Of a stretch of DNA of 45,900 nt, positions 36,025-43,309 are shown piece by piece (position 1 is the first letter of the stretch; every line of letters begins with the position of its first letter). The notes below the pieces were generated by a model, which saw only the letters and a list, made by a program, of their open reading frames with translations, was not told where the DNA came from and did no database searches. Location: the NCBI GenBank assembly GCA_014804265.1, contig JAAVAC010000023.1, positions 14,137-60,036 on the forward strand, read 5' to 3'. The position numbers and the translations under genes were made by a program. Source of the stretch: Lachnospiraceae bacterium (GTDB taxonomy: Bacteria; Bacillota; Clostridia; Lachnospirales; Lachnospiraceae).

Positions 36025-36546
36025 TTATTCCTTTCCACTTGGAACTTCTACTTCAAAATGAGACTCATCTCCTATTGTGAAAATAAGTTTTTCTACTTTT
36101 GCAGAGCTTTTAACCAATACTGTTACCTTCGCCTGACTTCCTGCCGGAACGAAGGTTGAATCCTCTCTGCCAACTTTTGCCCAATTTTCCGCCTCCTGAT
36201 ATACTCCTATTATCTCACTGGATAACGAGTATTCCTCTTGATTTTCTACGTGGATCGAAGGTATGTAATTGCTTTTACTTCCGTGGTTTTCAAGCAGCAA
36301 TTCGTATTCATATTTGTATTCATATGTCTCTGGATTATTTTCTTCTGTCTTTAGACGGGCATCTGCAATAATCGTTTTGCTCTCATGAACTTCTACCATC
36401 CCAAGCGCATCATCACGATATACTGCCAGGCCAATACATTCCACAATCAACACCAATAGGAAGATTCCGGCATATCCTGTTATTTTATAATATGTGCTAA
36501 ATACTTTTCCAATGAGCCATTCTATAATTTGCTTCACTACCCACAT
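36025..36546 (-). CDS. Single-pass membrane protein with predicted extracellular beta domain
   Basis: The protein has 173 residues. After an amphipathic N-terminus (IIEWLIGKVFSTYYKITG), one transmembrane helix spans about 22-42. The remaining 125 residues are strand-rich and outside by prediction, with alternating hydrophobics (YEYKYEYELLLENHG, FVPAGSQAKVTVLVKSSAKVEKLIFTI) like a small immunoglobulin-like or DUF4352-type sandwich. No named family recognised. GGAGGCGGAGTAAGCG before the ATG overlaps the stop of the zinc-ribbon gene, so the two are translationally coupled. Confidence 0.7.
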   Translation of the reverse strand: MWVVKQIIEWLIGKVFSTYYKITGYAGIFLLVLIVECIGLAVYRDDALGMVEVHESKTIIADARLKTEENNPETYEYKYEYELLLENHGSKSNYIPSIHVENQEEYSLSSEIIGVYQEAENWAKVGREDSTFVPAGSQAKVTVLVKSSAKVEKLIFTIGDESHFEVEVPSGKE

Positions 36547-36549
36547 CGC

Positions 36550-37293
36550 TTACTCCGCCTCCCATTTTATTGGTATTTCATAAATTTTCTGTAATAATTT
36601 CACACTTCTTTCTTTCTTTTCATAATCCGATTCACCATAGCAATAGATTGCAAGTTCCGCTTCTGCTAATTCCTCTGGAACAAGAAATAAAAGCAATCCG
36701 CCATTTTCCTCTAAATCAACGTCTATTCCATAATCCTTCCACAGCACTTTTCCGTCTATTCCCACTTCATCTCCCAGACGATACGGTTCGATAGGCTCTA
36801 TATATGCCATCTCCGGCAGCTTCATGTAGACTTGTGTATAAAAAGAAAGGGATGAATATTCTGCTGTTTCATATTTTATGTATAGAAGCTGATAGCCCTT
36901 TGGAACCTGAGTATTCCACTCCTTCATAATTTTGCATTCCTGAATTTTCACCACTTCGTCACCGATGTGAATATCTTCCTGCATAGCAGCAGCATCTGCC
37001 TTTATAATCCCTACTTCACTTAAGATCATATTGGTTTTTACCTGTTTTGTAGTATCAAAAATAACAATTATAAAAATAATCACCATTGCTCCTGTAAGAA
37101 ACGTACATAGAATCTTTTGTTTTTCTGTCCATTTGCTGTTTTTTTGAGATTTTTTCTCTGAAACATCTCTCTTAGCGCTTTCCATTTTTGTTACCGTTTT
37201 CGGCATGCTCATATACCTTCCGCAATATGGGCAGATTCCGTTGTACTTTTCATATGGATAGCTTTTAAGACATTTTTCGCATGTTATTTTCAT
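36550..37293 (-). CDS. Zinc-ribbon membrane protein with DUF4352-like outer domain
   Basis: This 247-residue protein begins with a cytosolic zinc ribbon, MKITCEKCLKSYPYEKYNGICPYC (CxxC at 5-8, CPYC at 21-24). A basic linker and one transmembrane helix (about 62-82) follow. The outside domain contains IHIGDEVVKIQECKIMKEWNTQVPKGYQLLYIKYE and LLLFLVPEELAEAELAIYCYG, the strand pattern of DUF4352/telomeric-repeat-like sandwich domains. Zinc ribbon plus membrane plus sandwich is a frequent Firmicutes architecture of unknown role. Fourth-to-last position in a five-gene operon; gap of 52 bases from the lipoprotein gene. Confidence 0.75.
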   Translation of the reverse strand: MKITCEKCLKSYPYEKYNGICPYCGRYMSMPKTVTKMESAKRDVSEKKSQKNSKWTEKQKILCTFLTGAMVIIFIIVIFDTTKQVKTNMILSEVGIIKADAAAMQEDIHIGDEVVKIQECKIMKEWNTQVPKGYQLLYIKYETAEYSSLSFYTQVYMKLPEMAYIEPIEPYRLGDEVGIDGKVLWKDYGIDVDLEENGGLLLFLVPEELAEAELAIYCYGESDYEKKERSVKLLQKIYEIPIKWEAE

Positions 37294-37345
37294 AGCTTTA
37301 TCCTCCGTTTTTCATAAAAGATTTCTTTCCGTTTACATTTGGTGT

Positions 37346-37993
37346 CTAGGCATCCTCAAAACAAATGGTATATGTAATACCAGCCGCTTCACCAATTTGC
37401 GTAATATAATTCTCAATCAATTCTTTTGCCTGAAGCTCTGCAGTATTCAAGAATGAGGAATTGTTCCGGATATTTTCTTCCATTGCCATTTGTGCAGCCT
37501 GTATAGCCTGTGTCTGGTCATCTGCAGTAATGGGATTTTTCTGAATCCACTGATCTCCTGATATCACATAGGAATCTTTTGTCCAGGAATCAGAATCCAC
37601 CCTGCAGGAAACATAAGGCTTTGGAAGCCGGATAGTAATATTTGTCCCCTCCTGCTTCATCTCTATATCCTTTGCCAAAAAACCAATTTCAGCAATCCCC
37701 GTATATTCAATCCAAAAGGTTCTTTCCTTTTCACCCCAATGCAGCACTCCTGAGCCTGCTTCTTTTTTTGATTTTGCAACATTATGATATCTGCATTCCA
37801 CAGTTGCAAGTTCACATATGCTTTTCACCTTACTAATTTGCGGTATATTTATTTCCCCATCCATTTCTTCTTTGGCCAATGTATCTTTCTGTATATACAT
37901 CTGTGTGTCAGAAAGCTGGTTGCTCCTGCAGCCGGATAATAGAAGAAGCGGTAAACATATTAAAAGGAATAAAATCCATTTGCTCTTTTTCAT
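37346..37993 (-). CDS. DUF4230 lipoprotein
   Basis: The protein has 215 residues from ATG 37993 (GGGGAGGG 7-9 bases upstream). A type II signal peptide, MKKSKWILFLLICLPLLLLSGC, ends in the lipobox LSGC with the lipidated cysteine at about residue 22. The mature part matches the DUF4230 pattern: a strand-rich core (GSGVLHWGEKERTFWIEYTGIAEIGFLAKDIEM), TNITIRLPKPYV and a helical C-terminus ending in an Ala-rich amphipathic helix. It is a diverged paralogue of the preceding gene, whose stop lies 1 base before this start. Extracellular, membrane-tethered; function unknown. Confidence 0.82.
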   Translation of the reverse strand: MKKSKWILFLLICLPLLLLSGCRSNQLSDTQMYIQKDTLAKEEMDGEINIPQISKVKSICELATVECRYHNVAKSKKEAGSGVLHWGEKERTFWIEYTGIAEIGFLAKDIEMKQEGTNITIRLPKPYVSCRVDSDSWTKDSYVISGDQWIQKNPITADDQTQAIQAAQMAMEENIRNNSSFLNTAELQAKELIENYITQIGEAAGITYTICFEDA

Positions 37994-37994
37994 G

Positions 37995-38633
37995 CTATTC
38001 GCCCTCCCCATATCCAAACACCTTAACTGTATAAGCCTTCTCTGTTTCTATCTGACTGAGCCACGGTTCAATCAAAGCTCTTTCCGCCGCCTTGGCTGCT
38101 TCTGTGGCACAAGCCTCTAAATCAGCATCTTTGCTTACTTTATCTGCCAAGTCCTGTTTTGCATACCGATATGCTTCTTCCGCTACCGTTTCTGTATGAT
38201 ACTTTTCTTTTTGGAAAATATATTCCATTGTTCCGGCATTCACAACCGGATCTTCTATCTGCACTTGTGGAAGCCGTACAATAATCGTGTTGGTATTCTC
38301 ATCCATGCTTACTGTTATCCTGGTTACGTCTATTCCTGCCTTTACAGTTCCTTCGTATGCAACGTAGTATTTTACATTGCCATCTTCATCACATATGGTT
38401 GCATACCCATTATACGGATATTCTGCTGTGTATAGCTGATTTTTCTTTATCACCTTTTCTAATGTTGATTCTGTTACTGTTGTAACTTCCCCTTCCCTGC
38501 CAATGATATTTTCTTCCACAAAATTGCCTGTTCCAGAGAAAAAATGTTTTTTTATCAATAGGCCCGCAATGCAAATCACGATTGCCATCACAGCAGTCAA
38601 CACAATTTTTATAATCCATTTCTTTTTATCCAT
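37995..38633 (-). CDS. DUF4230 membrane protein, first gene of the operon
   Basis: This 212-residue protein has a transmembrane anchor at about 6-28 instead of a lipobox and an outside DUF4230 domain. The domain contains ATICDEDGNVKYYVAYEGTVKAGIDVTRITVSM, TNTIIVRLPQVQI (the same motif as NITIRLPKPYV in the lipoprotein) and an Ala/Glu-rich C-terminal helix (EACATEAAKAAERALIEPWLSQI). The family occurs in Bacteroidetes and Firmicutes with no established function. GGGGAT precedes the ATG. It is followed within 1 base by the lipoprotein paralogue, so a heteromeric complex is plausible. Confidence 0.82.
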   Translation of the reverse strand: MDKKKWIIKIVLTAVMAIVICIAGLLIKKHFFSGTGNFVEENIIGREGEVTTVTESTLEKVIKKNQLYTAEYPYNGYATICDEDGNVKYYVAYEGTVKAGIDVTRITVSMDENTNTIIVRLPQVQIEDPVVNAGTMEYIFQKEKYHTETVAEEAYRYAKQDLADKVSKDADLEACATEAAKAAERALIEPWLSQIETEKAYTVKVFGYGEGE

Positions 38634-38676
38634 AAGTATATCCCCATATGTCTCGCTTTTTCTATTTTATGATTTA

Positions 38677-38705
38677 TTTATACAAAATATTTATTATCCC
38701 ATCAA
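38677..38705 (-). promoter_or_regulatory. Promoter of the DUF4230 operon
   Basis: On the minus strand TTGATG (38705-38700), a 17-base spacer and TATAAA (38682-38677) lie about 45 bases upstream of the first gene. A TATCCCA/TGGGATA inverted repeat (about 38694-38720) overlaps the -35 and could be an operator. Confidence 0.65.
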
Positions 38706-38773
38706 TACTATTATGGGATAGGAATATAGAAAAAGCAATCTAATTTTTGCTATCATTCATTTTCATGAAATGC

Positions 38774-38905
38774 TTGAATTTTTCCATCAAACATGTTACA
38801 TTGTAAGCATAGATAAAAGGAAGTAACCGCCCACAAAGTGGTTAGCCTCCTTAGTAGGTTATAAGCCTGCCACGACCGCTAAGTACAAGGCAGGCTTATT
38901 TATTT
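38774..38905 (+). ncRNA. Candidate antisense antitoxin RNA of the type I toxin locus
   Basis: A plus-strand promoter TTGAAT (38774-38779), a 17-base spacer and TACATT (38797-38802) would start an RNA near 38809. It contains a small AACC...GGTT hairpin (about 38825-38843) and ends at the GCCTGCC/GGCAGGC terminator (38861-38899) plus T-rich tail. It runs convergent to the toxin mRNA. Two stretches of this RNA, AACCGCC (38825-38831) and GCAGGCTTA (38890-38898), are repeated on the plus strand inside the toxin gene (38953-38959 and 38968-38976). They can therefore pair with the toxin coding sequence, as the direct repeats do in Fst-type systems. Expression is inferred. Confidence 0.6.
38861..38899. 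terminator. Shared bidirectional terminator of toxin and antitoxin RNAs
   Basis: ATAAGCCTGCC (38861-38871) pairs perfectly with GGCAGGCTTAT (38889-38899). On the minus strand it follows the toxin stop directly; on the plus strand it ends the antisense RNA. Confidence 0.85.
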
Positions 38906-38995
38906 TCGCTTGTTATTCCTATCTATGTAGGCAAGCAGTGTAATCAGGAACGAACCGCCTAAAAATAGCAGGCTTAAACTTTCGTATATATCCAT
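38900..38995 (-). CDS. Small holin-like toxin (type I toxin-antitoxin), 31 aa
   Basis: ATG 38995 starts a 31-residue peptide: MDIYESLSLL, then a single hydrophobic helix (FLGGSFLITLLAYI) and a basic tail DRNNKRK. The layout, the YExLSL start and the charged end match the putative holin-like toxin family (Hol-Tox) of Firmicutes. Such peptides insert in the membrane and are kept silent by an antisense RNA. GGGAGGT lies 7 bases before the ATG but is locked in a stem with ACCTCCC upstream. Promoter, sequestered ribosome binding site, shared terminator and convergent antisense promoter together make a complete locus. Confidence 0.85.
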   Translation of the reverse strand: MDIYESLSLLFLGGSFLITLLAYIDRNNKRK

Positions 38996-39002
38996 CTGCA
39001 CC

Positions 39003-39092
39003 ACCTCCCTCTTTTTCAAGCTTGGGAGGTTTACCACCTTGTAACACGATTACTCCTTTTCCTATTATAGAATATACGTTTCTTTCCGTCAA
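39003..39092 (-). promoter_or_regulatory. Toxin promoter and Shine-Dalgarno-sequestering stem
   Basis: The promoter is TTGACG (39092-39087), a 17-base spacer and a perfect TATAAT (39069-39064) on the minus strand. In the leader, ACCTCCC (39030-39024) pairs with GGGAGGT (39009-39003), which is the ribosome binding site of the toxin gene. The 14-base loop leaves the start codon outside but hides the site, typical of type I toxin mRNAs. Confidence 0.8.
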
Positions 39093-39100
39093 GTTATATC

Positions 39101-39134
39101 AAAATGCCGTAATTCCGAAGAATTACGGCATTTT
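39101..39134. terminator. Terminator after the GGGtGRT gene
   Basis: Perfect 15-bp arms (39101-39115 and 39120-39134) with a CGAA tetraloop contain TGCCGTAATTC/GAATTACGGCA with A- and T-rich ends. It insulates the toxin promoter from the GGGtGRT operon. Confidence 0.93.
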
Positions 39135-39159
39135 AATAGTTTAAAATAAAGTTTATTTC

Positions 39160-40170
39160 TTAGAATTTGCCTTCCTTCGCAGCTTCCTCAATCGAAACAG
39201 CTACAGCAACAGTCATTCCAACCATCGGGTTGTTACCTGCGCCGATCAGACCCATCATTTCAACGTGAGCCGGTACGGAAGAAGAACCTGCAAACTGTGC
39301 ATCGGAATGCATACGTCCCATTGTATCTGTCATACCGTAGGAAGCAGGGCCTGCAGCCATGTTATCCGGGTGAAGGGTACGTCCTGTACCACCGCCGCTT
39401 GCTACGGAGAAGTACTTCTTGCCCTGTTCGTTACATTCCTTTTTGTATGTACCTGCAACCGGGTGCTGGAATCTGGTTGGGTTGGTGGAGTTACCTGTAA
39501 TGGAAACGTCAACACCTTCCTTGTGCATGATTGCCACACCTTCACAAACATCATTTGCACCGTAGCAGTTTACTTTTGCACGAAGACCTTCGGAATAAGA
39601 TTTTCTGTATACTTCTTTTACTGTATTAGTGTATGGATCATATTCGGTTTCTACAAAAGTAAATCCGTTGATTCTGGAAATAACCTGTGCAGCATCCTTT
39701 CCAAGTCCGTTTAAAATAACTCTTAAAGGTTTCTGACGTACCTTGTTTGCCTTTTCTGCAATACCGATAGCGCCTTCTGCTGCAGCAAAGGATTCATGTC
39801 CTGCCAAAAAGCAGAAGCATTCTGTCTCTTCCTCTAATAACATTTTACCAAGGTTACCATGTCCAAGACCTACCTTACGGGTATCTGCAACGGAACCCGG
39901 AATACAGAAAGCCTGAAGACCTTCTCCGATTGCTGCTGCTGCATCTGCTGCTTTTCTGCAGTCTTTCTTAATTGCGATTGCTGCACCTACTGTATATGCC
40001 CAGCAGGCATTTTCAAAACAGATTGGCTGAATGCCTTTTATCTGATCGTAAACATTCAGTCCGGCATCCTTTGTAATTTTTTCAGCTTCTTCGATGGAAG
40101 AAATTCCATAGCTGTTTAAAACACCATTGATTTTATCAATTCTTCTTTCATATGATTCAAATAAAGCCAT
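39160..40170 (-). CDS. GGGtGRT family protein
   Basis: This 336-residue protein carries the signature SVASGGGTGRTLHPDN (GGG-T-GRT) near residue 260 and ends with a Gly-rich segment (GLIGAGNNPMVGMTVAVAVS). The family is named for this motif and is widespread in anaerobic Firmicutes; its biochemical role is not established. Cysteines are few but present (CFENACWAY, CFCFLAGHE). The NifU-like gene lies 19 bases upstream on the same strand, the conserved neighbour of this family as I recall, so the two probably act together. The start follows GGAGGAAATGAGAA. Strong terminator after the stop. Confidence 0.88.
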   Translation of the reverse strand: MALFESYERRIDKINGVLNSYGISSIEEAEKITKDAGLNVYDQIKGIQPICFENACWAYTVGAAIAIKKDCRKAADAAAAIGEGLQAFCIPGSVADTRKVGLGHGNLGKMLLEEETECFCFLAGHESFAAAEGAIGIAEKANKVRQKPLRVILNGLGKDAAQVISRINGFTFVETEYDPYTNTVKEVYRKSYSEGLRAKVNCYGANDVCEGVAIMHKEGVDVSITGNSTNPTRFQHPVAGTYKKECNEQGKKYFSVASGGGTGRTLHPDNMAAGPASYGMTDTMGRMHSDAQFAGSSSVPAHVEMMGLIGAGNNPMVGMTVAVAVSIEEAAKEGKF

Positions 40171-40189
40171 TTCTCATTTCCTCCTTCTT

Positions 40190-40882
40190 CTATTCCTGTC
40201 TTGGGTCGATAATCTTCACTGCATCTGCAACACGACCGTACTGTCCTTTTGCTTTTTCCCATGCAGTATTTGGATCATCGCCTTTTTTGATGAAATCAGT
40301 CATTTTTCCAAGACTTACGAACTGGTAACCGATGATCTGGTCATCTGCATCCAAAGCGATACCGGTTACATAACCTTCTGCCATTTCCAGATAACGGGGT
40401 CCCTTTTGAAGAGTTCCATACATGGTGCCAACCTGGGAACGTAAGCCTTTTCCTAAATCCTCAAGACCTGCGCCTACTGGAAGTCCGTCTTCTGAAAATG
40501 CGCTCTGTGTACGTCCGTAAACGATCTGTAAGAATAATTCTCTCATTGCTGTATTGATTGCATCACATACAAGGTCTGTATTCAATGCTTCTAAAAGAGT
40601 TCTTCCCGGTAAGATTTCGGAAGCCATTGCGGCAGAGTGGGTCATGCCGGAGCAGCCGATTGTCTCTACTAATGCTTCCTGGATAATGCCTTCCTTTACA
40701 TTTAAGGTAAGCTTGCAGGCACCCTGCTGAGGTGCACACCAGCCTACACCGTGTGTCAGACCGGAAATATCTTTAATTTCTTTTGCTTTTACCCATTTTG
40801 CTTCTTCTGGGATTGGAGCACAGCCGTGGGCAACGCCCTGTGCAACCTTACACATTTCTTCTACTTCTTTTGAAATAATCAT
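40190..40882 (-). CDS. NifU-like iron-sulfur scaffold-type protein, partner of GGGtGRT
   Basis: The protein has 230 residues. The core resembles the IscU/NifU N-terminal scaffold fold: GVGWCAPQQGACKLTLNVKEGIIQEALVETIGCSGMTHSAAMASEIL, with cysteines in WCAP, GACK and GCSG that could hold a cluster. A C-terminal extension (about 140-230) is not found in ordinary IscU. No cysteine desulfurase is adjacent, so this is probably not the general Fe-S assembly system. AAAGGAG precedes the ATG. First gene of the two-gene unit with the GGGtGRT gene. Confidence 0.85.
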   Translation of the reverse strand: MIISKEVEEMCKVAQGVAHGCAPIPEEAKWVKAKEIKDISGLTHGVGWCAPQQGACKLTLNVKEGIIQEALVETIGCSGMTHSAAMASEILPGRTLLEALNTDLVCDAINTAMRELFLQIVYGRTQSAFSEDGLPVGAGLEDLGKGLRSQVGTMYGTLQKGPRYLEMAEGYVTGIALDADDQIIGYQFVSLGKMTDFIKKGDDPNTAWEKAKGQYGRVADAVKIIDPRQE

Positions 40883-41043
40883 GTGAAATCTCCTTTCAAT
40901 ATGTAGCTTTTATTTATTTAACAAGGCTCTTTGGCTTTGTTATAACCGCTTTTTTCATTTTGCCATACTTCGGTAAAAAAATCCAGTATTTTTGATAATT
41001 TTCTTCAATAAATATAAAATATAGTAATTCGGGATTTTGGATG

Positions 41044-41216
41044 ACCGGACGTGGGAGGCGGCATGGCATGGGATAGGATTGTCTTCTAGGCACGCTTTCG
41101 CTCTGCAAAGACGTAGCGGTACTAACGCACCAAAATACGGTGCGTAAGGACCGACGACTTTGCCAAGGCCCGGAAGGCAATCCTATCCCATGCCATGCCG
41201 CCTCCCACTGTGTATT
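41044..41216 (+). repeat. Structured palindromic repeat, copy D
   Basis: Arms of 35 bp (41051-41085 and 41174-41208, one G-T wobble) enclose an 88-nt core (41086-41173) that aligns with the other three copies without gaps. The arm sequence is unrelated to those of A, B and C except near the core (GTCTT). In the core, CGT pairs with ACG where A, B and C have CGC with GCG, another compensatory change. The right boundary motif is GTATTAAAA rather than GTATCGAA. It lies in the 375-base gap between the NifU-like gene and the ABC ATPase gene; the rest of the gap holds nothing I recognise. Confidence 0.9.
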
Positions 41217-41257
41217 AAAAAAGTCAAAAATTCTATATATATAAGCTCCTATGGGCT

Positions 41258-42052
41258 TTATGACAGCATCATTCTGTCATTGGCAAATTCTCCGCCGCTG
41301 GCTTCTTCAAATTTCTTTAAAAGATCCGCCACTTTCAGGTTTTTCTTTTCTTCTCCTGCTACGTCATAAATAATGTTTCCTTCGTGCATCATGATCAGCC
41401 GGTTGCCAAGGCGGATGGCGTCCTTCATGTTATGGGTTACCATTAAGGCTGTCAGGTGTTCTTCATTTACAATTTTTTCTGTCAGATCCAGGACGGTTTT
41501 TGCCGTCTTTGGGTCCAATGCCGCCGTGTGCTCATCCAAAAGCAACAGCTTTGGTTTCTGGAGGGATGCCATCAGTAACGTAAGCGCCTGTCTCTGACCG
41601 CCGGAAAGAAGTCCTACTTTGGAGGTAAGCCTGGTTTCCAGGCCAAGGCCTAAAACCTTTAGTTCCTCCACGTATTTTTCCTTTTCCTCTTTTGTAATGC
41701 CCCATTTTAATGTTCTTCTGGCCCCTCTTCTGTAGGCAAGCGCCAGATTTTCTTCAATTTCCATGCCTGCTGCTGTTCCCCGCATAGGATCCTGAAAGAC
41801 TCTGCCTAAATATTTTGCACGTTTAAATTCGGGTATTCTTGATATATTTACGCCATCTAAGACGATTTTTCCCGCATCAATGGGATATACTCCTGCAATC
41901 ATATTCAGCATGGTGGACTTTCCTGCACCATTGCCTCCGATTATGGTTACGAAATCTCCCTCATTCAGCTGAAGGTTCACTCCTGTCAGCGCCTTCTTCT
42001 CGTTAATAGTTCCTTTGTTGAAGGTCTTTTCTACATTGGTTATCTTTAACAT
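41258..42052 (-). CDS. ABC transporter ATP-binding protein (TrpZ/PhnK-like)
   Basis: This 264-residue ATPase has Walker A GGNGAGKS (about 38-45), the Q-loop FQDPMRGTAAGMEIEENLAL, the ABC signature LLSGGQRQAL, Walker B KLLLLDEHTAALDP and the H-loop VTHN. The insertion after the Q-loop (YRRGARRTLKWGITKEE) is typical of the COG1101 group, which pairs with a branched-chain-type permease and serves an aromatic amino acid-like or nucleoside-like substrate (TrpXYZ). It overlaps the end of the permease gene by 7 bases, so the two are translationally coupled. Confidence 0.92.
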   Translation of the reverse strand: MLKITNVEKTFNKGTINEKKALTGVNLQLNEGDFVTIIGGNGAGKSTMLNMIAGVYPIDAGKIVLDGVNISRIPEFKRAKYLGRVFQDPMRGTAAGMEIEENLALAYRRGARRTLKWGITKEEKEKYVEELKVLGLGLETRLTSKVGLLSGGQRQALTLLMASLQKPKLLLLDEHTAALDPKTAKTVLDLTEKIVNEEHLTALMVTHNMKDAIRLGNRLIMMHEGNIIYDVAGEEKKNLKVADLLKKFEEASGGEFANDRMMLS

Positions 42053-42966
42053 GTGCCGTTTCCTCCTTCGCTATAGGAACGTTTCATCTTCCATTTATCG
42101 ATTGCTACCGGAATGCAAAGAGCCAGTGCTACGATAGTTGCAGACAAAAGCTTCATGTCGTTTGCATCCATGCCAAGTCTTAAAACGATGGCGCGGATTA
42201 CAAAATAAACAACGCTTCCCACAACAGCAGACGTAAGCTTTGCTCCAAAGGAACGCAATTTTCCCATAAGCACGTCACCGATGACAATTGCCGCAAGTCC
42301 AATGACGATGGCTCCGGTTCCCATGCCGATATCCGCATATTTCTGGCTCTGGCACACAAGTGCTCCCGATAAGCCCACCAGGCCGTTTGAAATCATCAAT
42401 GCCAGCATTTTCGTAAATTTTGTATTTACTCCAAGGGCTCTGATCATATCCTCGTTATTGCCGGTAGCCCGCAACGCAGAACCGATTTCCGTACCAAAGA
42501 ACCAGTACAGTCCTACAATAATAAGCACTGCAATGAGAATGCCTATAATCAGGGTGGTGATACCCTGATCTGTTCCAAAGGTGACCACTGCCTTTGATAT
42601 AATGGTATCCACCTTTAATAAAGGAATATTACTTTTTCCCATGATTCTTAAATTCACGGACCAAAGGGCAATCTGGGTCAGAATCCCTGCCAGAATTGCC
42701 GGTATATCAAATACGGTATGCAAAAAACCGGTTACAGCTCCTGCTAATACGCCAAACAGTGTAGCGGCTAACAACGCTACAAAAGGATTCACTCCTTTCC
42801 CCACTACTAACATTGCACATACACATCCGCCAAGCGCAAAGCTTCCGTCCACGGTCAAGTCCGCAATATCCAAAAGCTTATAGGTTATGTATACGCCAAG
42901 CACCATGATACCCCACAAGATTCCCTGGGATACGGCGCCCTGCATCGAAATCAAAAAACCACTCAT
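42046..42966 (-). CDS. ABC transporter permease (TrpY/COG4120-like)
   Basis: This 306-residue permease has about nine membrane segments. The LTVDGSFALGGCVCAML segment and GSALRATGNNEDMIRALGVNT coupling loop are hallmarks of the branched-chain/TrpY-like group. GGAGGAAACAGGGC precedes the ATG. It normally follows a lipoprotein substrate-binding gene, but none lies upstream here: the next 300 bases hold only remnants. The binding protein may be encoded elsewhere or was lost. Substrate unknown. Confidence 0.9.
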   Translation of the reverse strand: MSGFLISMQGAVSQGILWGIMVLGVYITYKLLDIADLTVDGSFALGGCVCAMLVVGKGVNPFVALLAATLFGVLAGAVTGFLHTVFDIPAILAGILTQIALWSVNLRIMGKSNIPLLKVDTIISKAVVTFGTDQGITTLIIGILIAVLIIVGLYWFFGTEIGSALRATGNNEDMIRALGVNTKFTKMLALMISNGLVGLSGALVCQSQKYADIGMGTGAIVIGLAAIVIGDVLMGKLRSFGAKLTSAVVGSVVYFVIRAIVLRLGMDANDMKLLSATIVALALCIPVAIDKWKMKRSYSEGGNGTC

Positions 42967-43198
42967 GCCCTGTTTCCTCCTAATTGTATTCTGAATTGGC
43001 TCACTGCTTCTATTTTAAAGAATTTCGGGGAAGATAGCAAGGGGGAATTTGGGGATTCTTTCTTTTTTGTGGCGTGGAAATGGGCTTTGGGATGGAAAAG
43101 GATTTGGATAAGGGGACATGGGAGCCTACAGAGCTTAAATCCACCTTCAACGAATTTATTGACAGGTATTTCCCGTTACAGAAAAGACCATCGGACTT
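42967..43198. other. Intergenic stretch with no intact gene
   Basis: Apart from the permease ribosome binding site near 42970-42980, I see no promoter with two good boxes, hairpin or coding region with a start signal. A 64-codon plus-strand frame (43074-43268) lacks a ribosome binding site and runs antisense to the toxin remnant. Confidence 0.5.
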
Positions 43199-43309
43199 TT
43201 ACAATCCAAATGTACGATACAGCCATGCTTTACTATCAACCAACATATGCAAAATTCTAACTATGTAAATGATGTCCGCTTCAATCACATAATAAATCTT
43301 GTAATTGCC
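43199..43309 (-). pseudogene. C-terminal remnant of a RelE/ParE-type toxin
   Basis: The minus-strand frame after an in-frame TGA (43312-43310) reads GNYKIYYVIEADIIYIVRIL, then HMLVDSKAWLYRTFGL and TAA. The alternating strand pattern YKIYYVIEADIIYIVRILH is characteristic of the last strands of RelE/ParE ribonuclease or gyrase toxins. The N-terminal two thirds are missing: the upstream DNA encodes the antitoxin-like gene in another frame, which overlaps this remnant. A deletion fusing the antitoxin gene to the toxin tail is the simplest explanation. Confidence 0.55.

Noticed and set aside
38821-38880. tRNA-like or riboswitch-like structure upstream of the DUF4230 operon
   Set aside because: The paired segments are better explained as the antisense RNA and shared terminator of the small toxin locus.
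40914-41180. 88-codon minus-strand frame downstream of repeat copy D
   Set aside because: Most of it is the repeat core and the untranslated region of the NifU-like gene; no start signal.
43074-43268. 64-codon plus-strand frame
   Set aside because: No ribosome binding site, and it is antisense to the better supported toxin remnant on the minus strand.
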